A stretch of DNA of 64,000 bases from Lineus longissimus (Eukaryota > Nemertea > Pilidiophora > Heteronemertea > Lineidae), in contig NC_088321.1 of NCBI RefSeq assembly GCF_910592395.1, forward strand, positions 1,674,001-1,738,000, read 5' to 3'. Made by a program: the position numbers and the translations under genes. The notes under the pieces were generated by a model that did not search any database, was not told where the DNA came from, and was given only the letters and a program-made list of their open reading frames with translations. This document shows positions 12,292 to 22,422 of this stretch, in pieces. Numbering within the stretch: position 1 is the stretch's first letter; each line of letters starts with the position of its first letter.

Positions 12292-12538
12292 TGCATTTGA
12301 GTTGAAATTTTTACGGTGTTAATGAATTTGGGGCGGGGGGGGGGCAAAATTGCCACTAAAAGTTATGCAAAACAGTTTTTTGACTGGATTTTGATGTATT
12401 TTTGAATCAGTGTGATTTAACAAATCAAATGTTGTCCATTTTGGAAGTCTGCTTACAATTTAGCGTCCACTGTACATTGTGTATGTAGTTTCAAGTCGTC
12501 CTTTACATTATATGTATGTAGTAATATTATTATGTTAT

Positions 12539-12708
12539 ACAGGGTGTGTCAAAAAAACGTTGCAAAAATAAAAGCTCAACAAATCTCATGGCTTCCAAAT
12601 ATGAAATAAATCATGACGAAAACAGAAAGTGCATAAATGTTTTTGTGTTCTATCAGACGTCCGGTACCATCAGTTCAAAGTTATTGCATCTTTTTTGAGA
12701 CACCCAGT
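12539..12708. mobile_element. MITE with ACAGGGTGTGTCAAAAAA ends
   Basis: Left arm ACAGGGTGTGTCAAAAAA and right arm TTTTTTGAGACACCCAGT are inverted. Flanking TATA/TATA may be the target duplication. About 170 bp, non-coding. A related end (ACAGGGTGTCTCAA) lies at 48694. Confidence 0.8.
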
Positions 12709-13249
12709 ATATACATCATTGCAAAGTCTATGCATTGTAGTACAGTTTATAGTTATAGTTCATCTTTGTACCAGCTTATGCCGCAGAAATTTCTAGAAAA
12801 ACGTTACAGTGATTGCATATCAAAATATATTTGTATTTTTATATTTTTGACAGTTTTTCGGGTGCAGTGTTGTTCAGACCTCGTCCAAATGGCCAACGAG
12901 GCCCTAGGAGTGAGGTTGGTGTTATTACGCTATATATGGTTTATGTAAAAAGTCCATAGTTGTATCTAAATGGGGGGTCAATGTCGGCCGTAACTAGTGC
13001 ATAGTTTAGAGTTACTCTATAGGGGAAACCAGAACAGCAATTTTGGCTTGATTGCAAAATCCTCGACAAATGCTTTAATTTACGGGGGGGGGGGGGTTGG
13101 TAAGGGGTTATTAGAAATCTTTTGCAGCAATGCCGAGGTTCGTGACTCAGCCGACAATCACCACCTGGGATCCAGGTTGATGTCTGTCTTCAACTTCAAC
13201 GCCAATCATTGGGTCCATGTTTCAAGACGTCTTCGTTGGGTTTCGTTCT

Positions 13250-13528
13250 TTAACCCTTTGGGGCCCGAGTTTCCGCAGAAATACCGCCCCATAGAGCCCG
13301 AGTTTCCGGAGTGAAATGTTGTTGACATCATCTTTGATGCCAAAATACTCGCAGAACTCAAATTTTCACCCTGGAAAACTTTATATGAAAATCATGACCA
13401 GCTACCACACCAAAGTTGTCAATGAATACCTCAGTTTCAAAAAGCCGTTATAAGCGTTTTATGTGGTAGGTCTAACAGAGAGGTTTTTCTTAGTCGACTA
13501 AGGGCGAGATCTGGCTTCAAAGGGTTAA
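13250..13528. mobile_element. piggyBac-like MITE, TTAACCCTTTG ends
   Basis: TTAACCCTTTG at 13250 and CAAAGGGTTAA ending at 13528 form an exact 11-bp inverted pair that includes the TTAA target. Confidence 0.65.
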
Positions 13529-13645
13529 GTGTCTGGTGGGACGAGTGTGTTGCTCAGAATTTATACCTCATGGTCTTAGATTTCAAATTTGGACAAACGA
13601 TTGAGTCATTCTCATCGTGCAGACTTATAGGCATCGATGCGTCAG

Positions 13646-13873
13646 TTAAAGGCCTACGCCGTTCGTTTAAAAAATTTGAATTTGTAATTGAATTTGAAAA
13701 TTGTCAATTATGTAAATACACACTAAATATAAATGTCAACATTGGCGTTGTGTAGACTGATATACAAATACTATACATACCAAGTTTCAACAAATTTGTA
13801 TTCACAATACATGCACTACGGCATTGTGTATTAGTGGATTTCTATTTTCCTGGACCACAAGTAATTACAGTTT
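13646..13873 (-). mobile_element. TTAAAGG-type MITE (family M), copy 2
   Basis: Starts TTAAAGGCCTACGCCGTTCG and carries the shared interior GTGTAGACTGATATACAAAT and TTCCTGGACCACAAGTAATT. It lies about 100 bp from copy 3 in opposite orientation, so the two form a large imperfect hairpin. Confidence 0.8.
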
Positions 13874-13978
13874 AAATATTTAAATATTTAAATATTTGTG
13901 AAACTGGACTCACGGAATGTGACGTACCTGTTTATGTCAACTAGGCCTTGATATTTGCAGTGACCTAAAACTCCATGT

Positions 13979-14209
13979 CTTAAAGGGGTACGTTCGTAAC
14001 TACTGGTGGTCCAGGAAAATAGAAATGCAGTTAAACACAATGCTGTAGCGCAGTTATTGTGCATGCAAATTAGATGAAACTTGGTATTCATGGTATTTGT
14101 ATATCTTTCTACAGAACAGCAATCCTGACATATATATTTGGTATGTATTTACCCAATTGGATATTCCTCAAATTCAATTTTATATTTTTAACGAACTGCA
14201 TAGGCCTAA
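13979..14209 (+). mobile_element. TTAAAGG-type MITE (family M), copy 3
   Basis: Runs from CTTAAAGGGGTACGTTCGTA through GGTGGTCCAGGAAAATAGAA to GAACTGCATAGGCCTAAG. Inverted relative to copies 1 and 2. Confidence 0.8.
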
Positions 14210-14809
14210 GAATGATGACACTTTCAAATTGTACTCGTACAAATTTTGGACCAACATACAATGTATTAGCAATAAAACTCACTACCCCTCTGTTGAGATT
14301 GGAACAGTCCAAGACAGTACATTGGACTGTTCCATTTATAATTTTTGGGGGTAACTAGAAGGTTCATGTGCTCGCCAGGATTACTGTGAATGCATATCAT
14401 ATCAAAATTAAAAAGAATTTATCGGAAGTTTTCGTCACTCTTTCTTTTCTCCGACAATTGATCATTTTGCTACCGAAATTATATAATACACTTACTTTTC
14501 ATATCAGTCTTTATCACCCAATACAGCCTTTCTTGAGCCACAGTATTGTAGAGACCGCCAGCCCAGATGGGGTTAATGTCGTCATAAAAATTAAATACTC
14601 TCCCAAATGATGAAAATTCTTACAAAAAAAATATTCCCATGGTCTGAGCCAAACGGACTGCAAGGGTTAATATACAACCTTGTACCCAGGATCAAAAAAT
14701 GAAAATTGCAGGCGAAACGTATCAAGAAATTTTTAACTTTTTCCTAGGAACAAGGTTGAGGTACTGTCTCAGTCAACCTTATTAAGCGAAATATCTTCAT
14801 GTAACAGGA

Positions 14810-15010
14810 AAGTCTCATTTAAAAGGTTGATATATGATCAAAATTAAAAACTGACTGCATTATAAATTTCTTGGTTATAGTGCAAGATGATTTAAACTGA
14901 GAATTTTTTATTGTATGATACTTCGGGGAAGATTAAGCTGCAAAAAGATCATTTGAAGATGGTAACACAAACCATGGGAGTGATTCACTTAAGCTTAGGT
15001 TATAAAGACT
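14810..15010 (+). repeat. Dispersed direct repeat R, diverged copy
   Basis: Shares CTGACTGCATTATAAATTTC, GATGGTAACACAAACCA and GAGTGATTCACTTAAG with the better-conserved copies at 16335-16620 and 17018-17290. It lacks the U2-like 3' end seen in those two. Confidence 0.75.
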
Positions 15011-15489
15011 TGAAAGAGCGAAACCTTGGAACCAGTGATAAACCTTGGAATAGTCGGTACTAAACCGTGGCATCACTGTGCAAGTACCGCGTGAAATCGG
15101 GCGCGTTCCTTCCACGATTTATACCCTCCCAACTGCCAATCTCATCCCAGCTGACTTTATTGATAGCAATTTGCCAGTAGTTCCAGAATCCACCTTTAAA
15201 GAGAATGACGTCATCATCGAATGCAGTGGAAATGCGTTGTTGTCGTTAAAAAATAAACTTATATTCATGACGGACCGCAATTGCAAATATCTAATTATTT
15301 CTCTTCAATGAAAGCAAAAGTAAGTTTTTGTGATTGTTTTGTATTCCATATACTAAAATAAAACGTTTTTATTAGAAGAATTATTTTGCATCTATAATTC
15401 TCTGATAAAGCTTGGTAGACAGGACAAACACGTCCGCTTAGAACTGGTGACATTACGAAAAGATCTCCACATCCCTCGATGTGTACAGC

Positions 15490-16330
15490 AGAGGGGAAAA
15501 TTACAAGTAAACTTTTGAGATGCCATAAATCTAAAAGTTGTTTTCCTATTTGGCTGAAACTTACAGGATACATTTGTATTGACATCAGATACTCGCATCC
15601 CAAATCCCAAGTCGTTCATGATATTTTGATTTATTTCCTAACCTGAAGACCCCAGAGTCACTATGGATATTCCAGCTGGCAGAGTGAAAATTACAAGTAA
15701 TTTCAAATTGATTCAATCTCAACAAAATTTTGTGTACAGCTTTCTGACAGTATCACGAATATATCCTGCAAATTTCAGCTCAGAATTTCAAGTCGTTCAT
15801 GATATTTTGATGTATTTCCAAACAAGACCCTGAAGTCACTATGGATATTCCACCAGCTGGCAGAGGGAAAATTACAGGTAATTTCAAATTGATTGAATCT
15901 CAACCAAAATCTTTTTACAACTTCCTGATAGTAACACAAATATATCCTGCAAATTTCAGCTCAGAATTTTGAGTTGTTCATAATATTTTGAAGTATTTAA
16001 AAAATGACCCTGAAGCCAATATGGATATTCCAGCTGGCAGAGGGAAAATTACAAGTGAACTTTTGAGATGCCATAAATCTTAAAGTTGTGTTCCTATTTG
16101 GCTGAAACTTACAGGATACATTTGTCTAGACGTCAGATACTTGCATAGCAAATTTGGTAGTGATCCGATCATTTTGACTTTTAGGTGATACCAGTATTTG
16201 GGTGACGCCCCTTTTTTGTTAAAAATTGCCATAATTTTTGTTCTTATGAAAATTTCAATTTTTTTCTCCAGATCCTCATAAGGTACATTAATAAGCCATT
16301 CACAAACCAAATTTCAAATTATTCGGAGAA
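15490..16330 (+). repeat. ~180-bp repeat array, left inverted arm
   Basis: Three units repeat CCAGCTGGCAGAGGGAAAAT, CAAATTGATT(C/G)AATCTCAA and ATATATCCTGCAAATTTCAG at about 180-bp spacing, then a variant unit with TTTTGAGATGCCATAAATCT and GTGATCCGATCATTTTGACT. The same units occur inverted at 24975-25800, and in both orientations at 33.9-35.7 kb. Confidence 0.88.
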
Positions 16331-16334
16331 AAAA

Positions 16335-16620
16335 AGTTTACATCATTTACAAGGAAAATCTCATTTGAAATATTGATATATGATTGATATTGTAAACTGA
16401 CTGCATTATAAATTTCTTTGGTGATGTGGATGATGATTCCAACTAAGAATTTTCAATTGTATGATACTTTGGGGAAGATTAAGCTGTAAGAAGATTATTG
16501 GACGATGGTAACACAGACCACGCGAGTGATTCACATAAGTTTGTATAAATATTAAGAAAGTTTCATATAAAGAGATGTTCCATAATAATTTCTCGGCCAA
16601 TTGGCTAAGATTCACTTTCT
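16335..16620 (+). repeat. Dispersed direct repeat R with U2-like 3' end, copy 2
   Basis: Nearly identical to 17018-17290 over about 280 bp (ACATCATTTACAAGGAAAAT to TTGGCTAAGATTCACTTT). It ends in TCTCGGCCAATTGGCTAAGA at 16591-16610, which resembles U2 snRNA nucleotides 7-26. Confidence 0.85.
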
Positions 16621-16724
16621 CACTTCCTAACTTGATATGTCACTGATTGAGACCCGACTGTATAAGAATGTGTACCTTTTTACATCAATAAGCATTCACA
16701 AACCAAATTTCAAATCATTCCGTA

Positions 16725-17010
16725 AAAAAAGGTGTGTTTGCACTTTCGACTTGTTGCTGTCTCTCTGATGTGAGGTTGTGACTTGGAATGTGGATCACTC
16801 TCTGTGTGATGGAAGCCTTGCCCATCAATTGAAGTTTAAAAGAACATTCCTTCTTCATATACCTGGAGCACAGAAGCAAATGGAGGAAGAATGTCCTGGT
16901 TCTAAGGAGGAGGAAGCTGTGTCACTCAATACAGCATTTCTTGACGGACAGAAAAGTAGAGACCACCGCCTTAAAGACTTGTTTCTGAGACATCCTGTAC
17001 TGTCTTGCCC
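16725..17010 (+). repeat. Dispersed repeat Q, copy 1
   Basis: Runs from GTTTGCACTTTCGACTTGTT through GGATCACTCTCTGTGTGATG to GAGACATCCTGTACTG. A direct copy is at 25820-26105 and a diverged one at 35786-36140. The 100-residue ORF across it is not supported as a gene, because the second copy carries an in-frame stop. Confidence 0.85.
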
Positions 17011-17017
17011 GGCCCTT

Positions 17018-17301
17018 ACATCATTTACAAGGAAAATCTCATTTGAAATATTGATATATATGATTGATATTGTAAACTGACTGCATTATAAATTTCTTTG
17101 GTGATGTGGATGATGATTACAACTAAGAATTTTCAATTGTATGATACTTTGGAGAAGATAAAGCTGCAAGCAGATAATTGGACGATGGTAACACAAACCA
17201 CGCGAGTGATTCACTTAAGTTTGTATAAATATTAAGAAAGTTTGTTATCAAGACATGTTCCATTTTAGTTTCTCGGCCTATTGGCTAAGATTCACTTTGG
17301 A
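17018..17301 (+). repeat. Dispersed direct repeat R, copy 3, target of the LINE
   Basis: Same sequence as 16335-16620, ending in TTTCTCGGCCTATTGGCTAA (17270-17289). The LINE is inserted immediately after the trailing GATTCACTTTGGA. Further U2-like motifs follow the LINE at 23534-23553 and 23593-23612, so the pre-insertion locus held U2-like heads at roughly 60-bp spacing. Confidence 0.8.
17287..17301 (+). repeat. Target-site duplication, left copy
   Basis: AAGATTCACTTTGGA is repeated at 23487-23501, directly after the LINE's poly(A). Thirteen bases are unambiguous; the first two As could belong to the tail. Confidence 0.88.
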
Positions 17302-17305
17302 TTCA

Positions 17306-17352
17306 CTTCTCGGCCTATTGGCTAAGATCAAAGTGTAGTATCTGTTCTTATC
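17306..17352 (+). other. U2 snRNA 5'-end-like sequence at the LINE 5' terminus
   Basis: CTTCTCGGCCTATTGGCTAA followed by GATCAAAGTGTAGTATCTGT and TCTTATC reproduces U2 snRNA nucleotides about 5-50. There is one substitution (CCTATTGG for CCTTTTGG) and one extra A. It includes the branch-point-pairing GUAGUA. After TTATC the match stops (TGTTTACTCC instead of the U2 continuation). It is too short to be a U2 gene: the Sm site and 3' stem-loops are absent. Confidence 0.85.
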
Positions 17353-17635
17353 TGTTTACTCCAAGTTTACTCCAAGTCAGGTCGGGGAGCAGCACGTGCC
17401 ATATTCGTTTATTTATTTCGTTGATTTCGTTGATTTCGTTTAGCACTATGTGACGTTTTACAGCACCGATTCCGTTTTAGTTGGACCTTTTGTGAACAAT
17501 TCGTTTTATTCAGTTGGCTGGAGCCTTTGTGTGGACCGAGTTTTAAGCCTTTGTGTTTCTGCACCAATTATTTTAACTTGCCAACGCCTAGGGTGTACAT
17601 ACACTGTACATACACTGTAAATAACGTTTTAAGTC

Positions 17636-18931
17636 ATGGCGTCGACGTATGCCGGCGCCGTGGCATATCAAGATGGGGCCTATGAGGCAGAAGTTATTGA
17701 AGTCATTAATAGAAGCGATAGGTCGGTTGACTATAGAACTAATAAGGACGATGGTGAAATTAAACAGTACAAGATTGTGAAGGCATTGGTAGAAAGGGGA
17801 ATCCCCATAGAAAGTATAAAAACAGTGATGAAAGTAAGCCAAGGGCACTTTAGTGTGAGATTCGAGAAGGGGGACCCCCAAATGGAGGAAGCCCCTGCAG
17901 TGCTAGAAGTAGACGGGGTAGGGTTATGGATGGAAAAGGCCATTGACTTTGAGGTTAAGAGATTCCACACTAGTCGCTATGTAAAAATCCATAACTATCC
18001 GGGAGAGTGTGATGTAGAATGGGTGAGGGAAGGGTTGCAAAAATACGGACTGGTGAAGGCAGTAAAGAGGGAGATGTTAAGAGAATACGGGACGGTTGAA
18101 AGTGGAACTGTGACGGCTATAATGAATGTGGGGGCAAAGGTCCCCAAGGTGATATACATCAAAGGAAACCGATTCCGAACATGGTACAGGGGACAAGAAG
18201 ATGAGCTGAGGGGTGAATCCACGTGTTATAGATGTAGGAGAAAGGGGCACTATCGATATGAATGTACAGAACTGTTAGGAGTAGGAGAGGAGCAGAGTGA
18301 GAAGGAAGAGAGACGGGTGAAAAGTGTGGTGAGGAGTGTGGAAAAGGAAGGAGAGAGAAGCATGGTGAACAACGAGAAGGAGTCGATTGACGGGAAAGAA
18401 GAGAACGTAGCTGGCAGGTCTGAGGAGTTGGGAGTGTGTGTCGAAGATGGCGAGACGGAGAAGGGTGACGGGGAAGGAAATGGAGGCGCGGGAGAAACGA
18501 ATGTCGTGAAACCGGGAGAATGGAAGAAAGTGGTGAAGAATAGGAGGAGAGGGGAAGAGTCGGTGTGGGATACGCCCACAGAAGTGCAAGATAGGTTGAG
18601 AACAGCAAAAGAAGTGTTAGAAGACAGTGACAATGAAGTAAGGGACTTATCGAGACCCCTAAGCATCGATTTAGATTCACCAACGAATGTGGAAAGAATT
18701 TTGAAGGGTTTTGCGGGTAGCAGGCCGACTACTCCCGACGGGGATGCAGAGCGGCGTGAGGGCACTGCCAAGAGGGGCAATGATAGGGTAGAAAAAAGCC
18801 CAGAAGACCGATCTGGTAAAGATCAAACTACACCGGTGGTCAAAAAGCCCAACTTGGGGGTGCCACCACGCCCGAGGCGTAGCCCGCCAGGGAGGGGTCG
18901 GAATGTGCCTGCAAAACCCTTCAAACATTAA
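17636..18931 (+). CDS. LINE ORF1 protein with CCHC zinc knuckle
   Basis: 431 residues from ATG at 17636 to TAA at 18929. A zinc knuckle CYRCRRKGHYRYEC (CX2CX4HX4C) lies at about residues 197-210. The N-terminal ~190 residues form a charged globular region with RRM-like length. After the knuckle, residues 215-430 are very rich in Glu, Lys, Arg and Gly and look disordered. ORF1 products of L1/Tx1 elements bind the element RNA and form the ribonucleoprotein particle. The 3' end overlaps the 5' end of ORF2's frame, implying reinitiation or coupled translation. No frameshift or stop is seen. The function is inferred from architecture and position. Confidence 0.88.
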   Translation: MASTYAGAVAYQDGAYEAEVIEVINRSDRSVDYRTNKDDGEIKQYKIVKALVERGIPIESIKTVMKVSQGHFSVRFEKGDPQMEEAPAVLEVDGVGLWMEKAIDFEVKRFHTSRYVKIHNYPGECDVEWVREGLQKYGLVKAVKREMLREYGTVESGTVTAIMNVGAKVPKVIYIKGNRFRTWYRGQEDELRGESTCYRCRRKGHYRYECTELLGVGEEQSEKEERRVKSVVRSVEKEGERSMVNNEKESIDGKEENVAGRSEELGVCVEDGETEKGDGEGNGGAGETNVVKPGEWKKVVKNRRRGEESVWDTPTEVQDRLRTAKEVLEDSDNEVRDLSRPLSIDLDSPTNVERILKGFAGSRPTTPDGDAERREGTAKRGNDRVEKSPEDRSGKDQTTPVVKKPNLGVPPRPRRSPPGRGRNVPAKPFKH

Positions 18932-21900
18932 CTTAATGGATCCTCTCTTTATTTTCATCTGTATATTAATGGCGGTAACTGTGGTCTCAATGAATGTGAA
19001 CGGGTTATATGAAAAAAGGACGAGTGTTTTAAATAAAATAGTAAGGTTAAAGTGTGATGTGGCATGTATACAGGAAGTGCATGTGGTGCCGGACAATTTG
19101 GGACCATGGATTAATCGGAACTACGGACTTCATTTCTATAGCAGTAGCCAGGCCCACGCAGGCGCGGCCATCATTACCAGAACTGCTGTAGAAAGGGAGT
19201 TTGTAGTTCCAGGGGGGTTAGAGGGGAGAATATGCCATGTGCGCCTGGGGTCCGGCACGCATGTTCTCTCTGTATACATGCCCACACAGAATCCAATTAA
19301 AAACCACGATAAAGCTATAATCTTCTGTCAAAAGCTAAAAGAGTATGTGAGGAAATTTAGGGGGGAACAGTGGATTTTAGGGGGGGACTTTAATTTTGCT
19401 TCGGGAAGGAACGATAGAGGGACGGGGACTTTGTTACCAGGGGACATCTTGTATAAAAAGCTTTGGCAGGAGATTATAGATTTATTAAATATTAAAGATG
19501 CATTTAGGGATTTAAATCCCACGGTAGATAGTTTCACTTTTTATAGAGGCCAAACTAGGTCCAGAATTGACCGTATTTATACGAATTTAAAGGTAGGTAA
19601 GGTAGATCATGTCCCACTGGTTTTTACAGACCATTACGGTGTGTTGGGTGCGGTAGAAAGTACAGGGAAGAAGAAAATGGGAAAGGGATTTTGGAAAATT
19701 AATAATAGCCTATTAGGGGAAGAGGGGACAGTAAGGGAGGTAACACAGTTTTGGAAGGGTTGGCAAAAAAGGAAGGGAAATTTTGGGTGTCCAATAGAGT
19801 GGTGGGAGAAGGGGAAACAAAAGTTACAGGGGATCTTCAAAAGGAATGGTAAGAGGGTGAACAGGGAGAGAGGGGAAGGTATTTTAGCTTTGGAGAGGGA
19901 GTTGGACTTTTTGGGGAAGGAGAGGGACAGAGGGGTGGACATTACAAGGCGGTGGGGGGAAGTAAGAGGGGAATTGAGCAAATTGGAAATGGCAGATTTG
20001 GAGGGGGCAAAAGTGAGGGCGGGGGCAAAATTCATAGAGGAGAGGGAAGCACCGACCACTGATTTTTTCAAGGTAGAAGTGAGGACAAAGACAGTTATTG
20101 AACAGTTAAAGGATGAAAATGGAAAGGTTTTAGAAGAACAAGATGAAATTTTAAAAGAGGTACAAAGGTTTTACGAGAATTTATATAGGAAAGGTGATAC
20201 GGTAAAGGTGGCTAGGGACAGGTTCGCATCAAAAATCCATAAGAAACTAACTGGGGAACAACAAAATAAATTGGAGGGTTTGTTATCTACAGGGGAGGTT
20301 TTGAGGGAATTAAAAAATATGAAGGCGGGAAAATCACCGGGGATTGATGGGTTAGGAAAAGAGTTTTATTTGTATTACTGGGAGCTATTGGGGGACGATT
20401 TGGTAGAGACTATAAATAATGTATTTTTACGGGAAAAACTGGGGGGAACGATGAAAACGGCAGTGATATCTATTTTGTTCAAAAAAGGGGATCCGAGGGA
20501 TATTAAAAATTATAGACCTGTAAGTTTGCTAACGGTAGATTATAAGATTATCACCAAAGTTTTAAAGTCGAGACTGTCGGGGGTCATGGGCGACCTAGTG
20601 CACCCTGATCAGGCATGCGGAGTCCCCAAAAGATCAATCAATGATCAACTGTTCAATATTCAAACCGTCATCGAACATGCGGCGGACTCCGGGGGTGCAC
20701 TGGTGGCCGTTGACCTCCGAAAAGCCTTCGATTTAGTATCTCATGAATGGCTATTTCAATGTTTAGAGACCATGAGGTTTGGCCGAAATTTTATGAGATG
20801 GATGAGGGTGCTGTATGATGCGCCGGAGAGTAGGGTGCTGGTGAATGGATTCCTGTCAGGGACATTCAGGGTGGGCAGATCAGTTAGACAGGGCTGCAGT
20901 CTGTCCCCGCTGCTGTTTGTACTCTGCCAGGAGCCGCTCGCCTGCGCCGTGCGCTCCGACGAACGGGTGCGGGGCATTAAGCTGCCTAACGTAAAACAAG
21001 AGGTTAAAAACATTGCCTTTGCGGATGATGCCACGCACCCGATTGCAGCACCCTGTATACGAGCTCTATTCTCCATATACAATGATTTCGGCCGGGCCTC
21101 GGGGTCTGATATAAATATATCAAAGACAGAAATATTATTGTTAGGCGGTTTTTCGCACCAAAACATCCCTATAGAGTACAGGAAATATATAGTGAAAATT
21201 TCAAACATTTTGGGGATACCCTGGAACAAGGCAGGGCCTTGTGGGAAGACATATTGGAAGAAAATCATGGAAAAAGTGGGGAAAACAATAAAGTTATGGG
21301 AAAATAGACACCTGTCCTTTATAGGGAAAGTTTTGGTGATAAAAACCGTCCTCGTTTCTAAATTATGGTACGGAGCGAGAATTATGAAATTGCCAATGAA
21401 ATATTGTACCGGGTTTGTGAAATTATTGTTTAAATTTTTATGGTCAAACAAAATGGAATTGATTAAAAGAAGCACTATGGTGCAGGCAATTGAAGATGGA
21501 GGGGTAGGGATGCCGCATGTAGCCAGTAAATGTCGGGCCCTGTTCATGGAAAGGTTAAAAAGACTCTACCACGTACAAGACGAGGGGGTCACACAGCCAT
21601 GGATAGGGTACGGCATTTACAAAGCGGGCATAACACTGCGGCATCACTGCCCCGAAATTGCCAAAAATACTTATATGCACAGAGTTATTGGTAGACACGG
21701 TGTGTGGGAAGAGGTTTTATACCAGTGTAAAGCGGCAAAGTTGGGTATGGGTAGGTCACAATGGGTTAAAATCACAGCTGCTGCTTTATATGAGAAAATT
21801 ATGAAAAATGGGGTTCAAATCCCACATACCGTGTGTACCAAAATGTATAATATCAACTGGAAAAAGATATGGAAAAACATATGGCACAACAAAATTTTAT

Positions 21901-22286
21901 ATAATAATGAGAAAGAACTATTTTATAAATTTGTACACAGAGCATTACCTGTAAAATCCTTGTTTAAATATTTGCCAAATATCCAGAAGAACTGTGCGAG
22001 GTGTAAAATGCAGACGGAATCCATGAAACATGCTTTTTATGATTGCGCTACGATACAGCCTGTTTTGAACTCGTTGTCAAATTTGTCAAGAATACAAGGA
22101 TGGCCAGCGCCAACCTGGGAAAATATCACATGTCCGGTTTTTGCAAATAGCAAAGGGGTAGATAAATTAGTGGGGGTTTTGGGGATTTATATTCACACGA
22201 TTTGGACAGGGAGAGCCAGTCTTTGGCAGGGGAAAAATCGAAATGAGCAAAACGAATTTGACAACAGAGTTCAAAACAGACTGTAA
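18903..22286 (+). CDS. LINE ORF2: AP endonuclease and reverse transcriptase
   Basis: Up to 1127 residues; ATG codons occur at 18903 (overlapping ORF1) and 18936, and the second is the more natural start. The APE-type endonuclease occupies about residues 25-250 with SMNVNGL, CIQEVH, GGDFNFA, SRIDRIYT and FTDHYG. The reverse transcriptase spans about 470-760 with FKKGDPRDIKNYRPVSLL, VAVDLRKAFDLVSHEW, RQGCSLSPLLF and the catalytic FADD. A C-terminal finger CARCKMQTESMKHAFYDC (CX2CX8HX4C) is typical of L1/Tx1 ORF2. The protein nicks the target DNA and primes reverse transcription there. All visible catalytic motifs are intact. FADD is the usual FxDD variant. Confidence 0.95.
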   Translation: MCLQNPSNINLMDPLFIFICILMAVTVVSMNVNGLYEKRTSVLNKIVRLKCDVACIQEVHVVPDNLGPWINRNYGLHFYSSSQAHAGAAIITRTAVEREFVVPGGLEGRICHVRLGSGTHVLSVYMPTQNPIKNHDKAIIFCQKLKEYVRKFRGEQWILGGDFNFASGRNDRGTGTLLPGDILYKKLWQEIIDLLNIKDAFRDLNPTVDSFTFYRGQTRSRIDRIYTNLKVGKVDHVPLVFTDHYGVLGAVESTGKKKMGKGFWKINNSLLGEEGTVREVTQFWKGWQKRKGNFGCPIEWWEKGKQKLQGIFKRNGKRVNRERGEGILALERELDFLGKERDRGVDITRRWGEVRGELSKLEMADLEGAKVRAGAKFIEEREAPTTDFFKVEVRTKTVIEQLKDENGKVLEEQDEILKEVQRFYENLYRKGDTVKVARDRFASKIHKKLTGEQQNKLEGLLSTGEVLRELKNMKAGKSPGIDGLGKEFYLYYWELLGDDLVETINNVFLREKLGGTMKTAVISILFKKGDPRDIKNYRPVSLLTVDYKIITKVLKSRLSGVMGDLVHPDQACGVPKRSINDQLFNIQTVIEHAADSGGALVAVDLRKAFDLVSHEWLFQCLETMRFGRNFMRWMRVLYDAPESRVLVNGFLSGTFRVGRSVRQGCSLSPLLFVLCQEPLACAVRSDERVRGIKLPNVKQEVKNIAFADDATHPIAAPCIRALFSIYNDFGRASGSDINISKTEILLLGGFSHQNIPIEYRKYIVKISNILGIPWNKAGPCGKTYWKKIMEKVGKTIKLWENRHLSFIGKVLVIKTVLVSKLWYGARIMKLPMKYCTGFVKLLFKFLWSNKMELIKRSTMVQAIEDGGVGMPHVASKCRALFMERLKRLYHVQDEGVTQPWIGYGIYKAGITLRHHCPEIAKNTYMHRVIGRHGVWEEVLYQCKAAKLGMGRSQWVKITAAALYEKIMKNGVQIPHTVCTKMYNINWKKIWKNIWHNKILYNNEKELFYKFVHRALPVKSLFKYLPNIQKNCARCKMQTESMKHAFYDCATIQPVLNSLSNLSRIQGWPAPTWENITCPVFANSKGVDKLVGVLGIYIHTIWTGRASLWQGKNRNEQNEFDNRVQNRL

Positions 22287-22334
22287 GGGGATTCCCCACA
22301 ATGTGGGAATGGTATACGATTTTAAAAATTCACG

Positions 22335-22422
22335 TCGTTAGCGTATCGGCTTGCTAGCCTGTCGGGAACGTGCATGATTCGGACGCGGGAGGTCCCGGGT
22401 TCGAACCTGCCATATTCCACTG
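22335..22422 (+). other. tRNA-like segment in the LINE 3' UTR
   Basis: GTTAGCGTATCGGCTTGCTA resembles an A box/D arm and GGTCCCGGGTTCGAACCTGC contains a canonical B box. The acceptor and T stems do not pair cleanly (only GGAAT/ATTCC is visible), so this is not called as a functional tRNA. Confidence 0.55.

Noticed and set aside
16778-17080. 100-residue ORF across repeat Q
   Set aside because: The second copy at 25820-26105 has an in-frame stop and an insertion; no recognisable domain.
17306-17352. A functional U2 snRNA gene
   Set aside because: Only the first ~50 nt are present; the Sm site, stem-loops III-IV and 3' box are missing.
18250-18780. Minus-strand ORFs of 100-176 residues
   Set aside because: Shadows of the purine-rich ORF1 sequence: Ser/Pro/Leu-rich translations with no motif.
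18903-18935. ORF2 start at 18903 as certain
   Set aside because: It overlaps ORF1 and the first 11 residues look non-conserved. The ATG at 18936 is equally or more plausible, so the start is left ambiguous.
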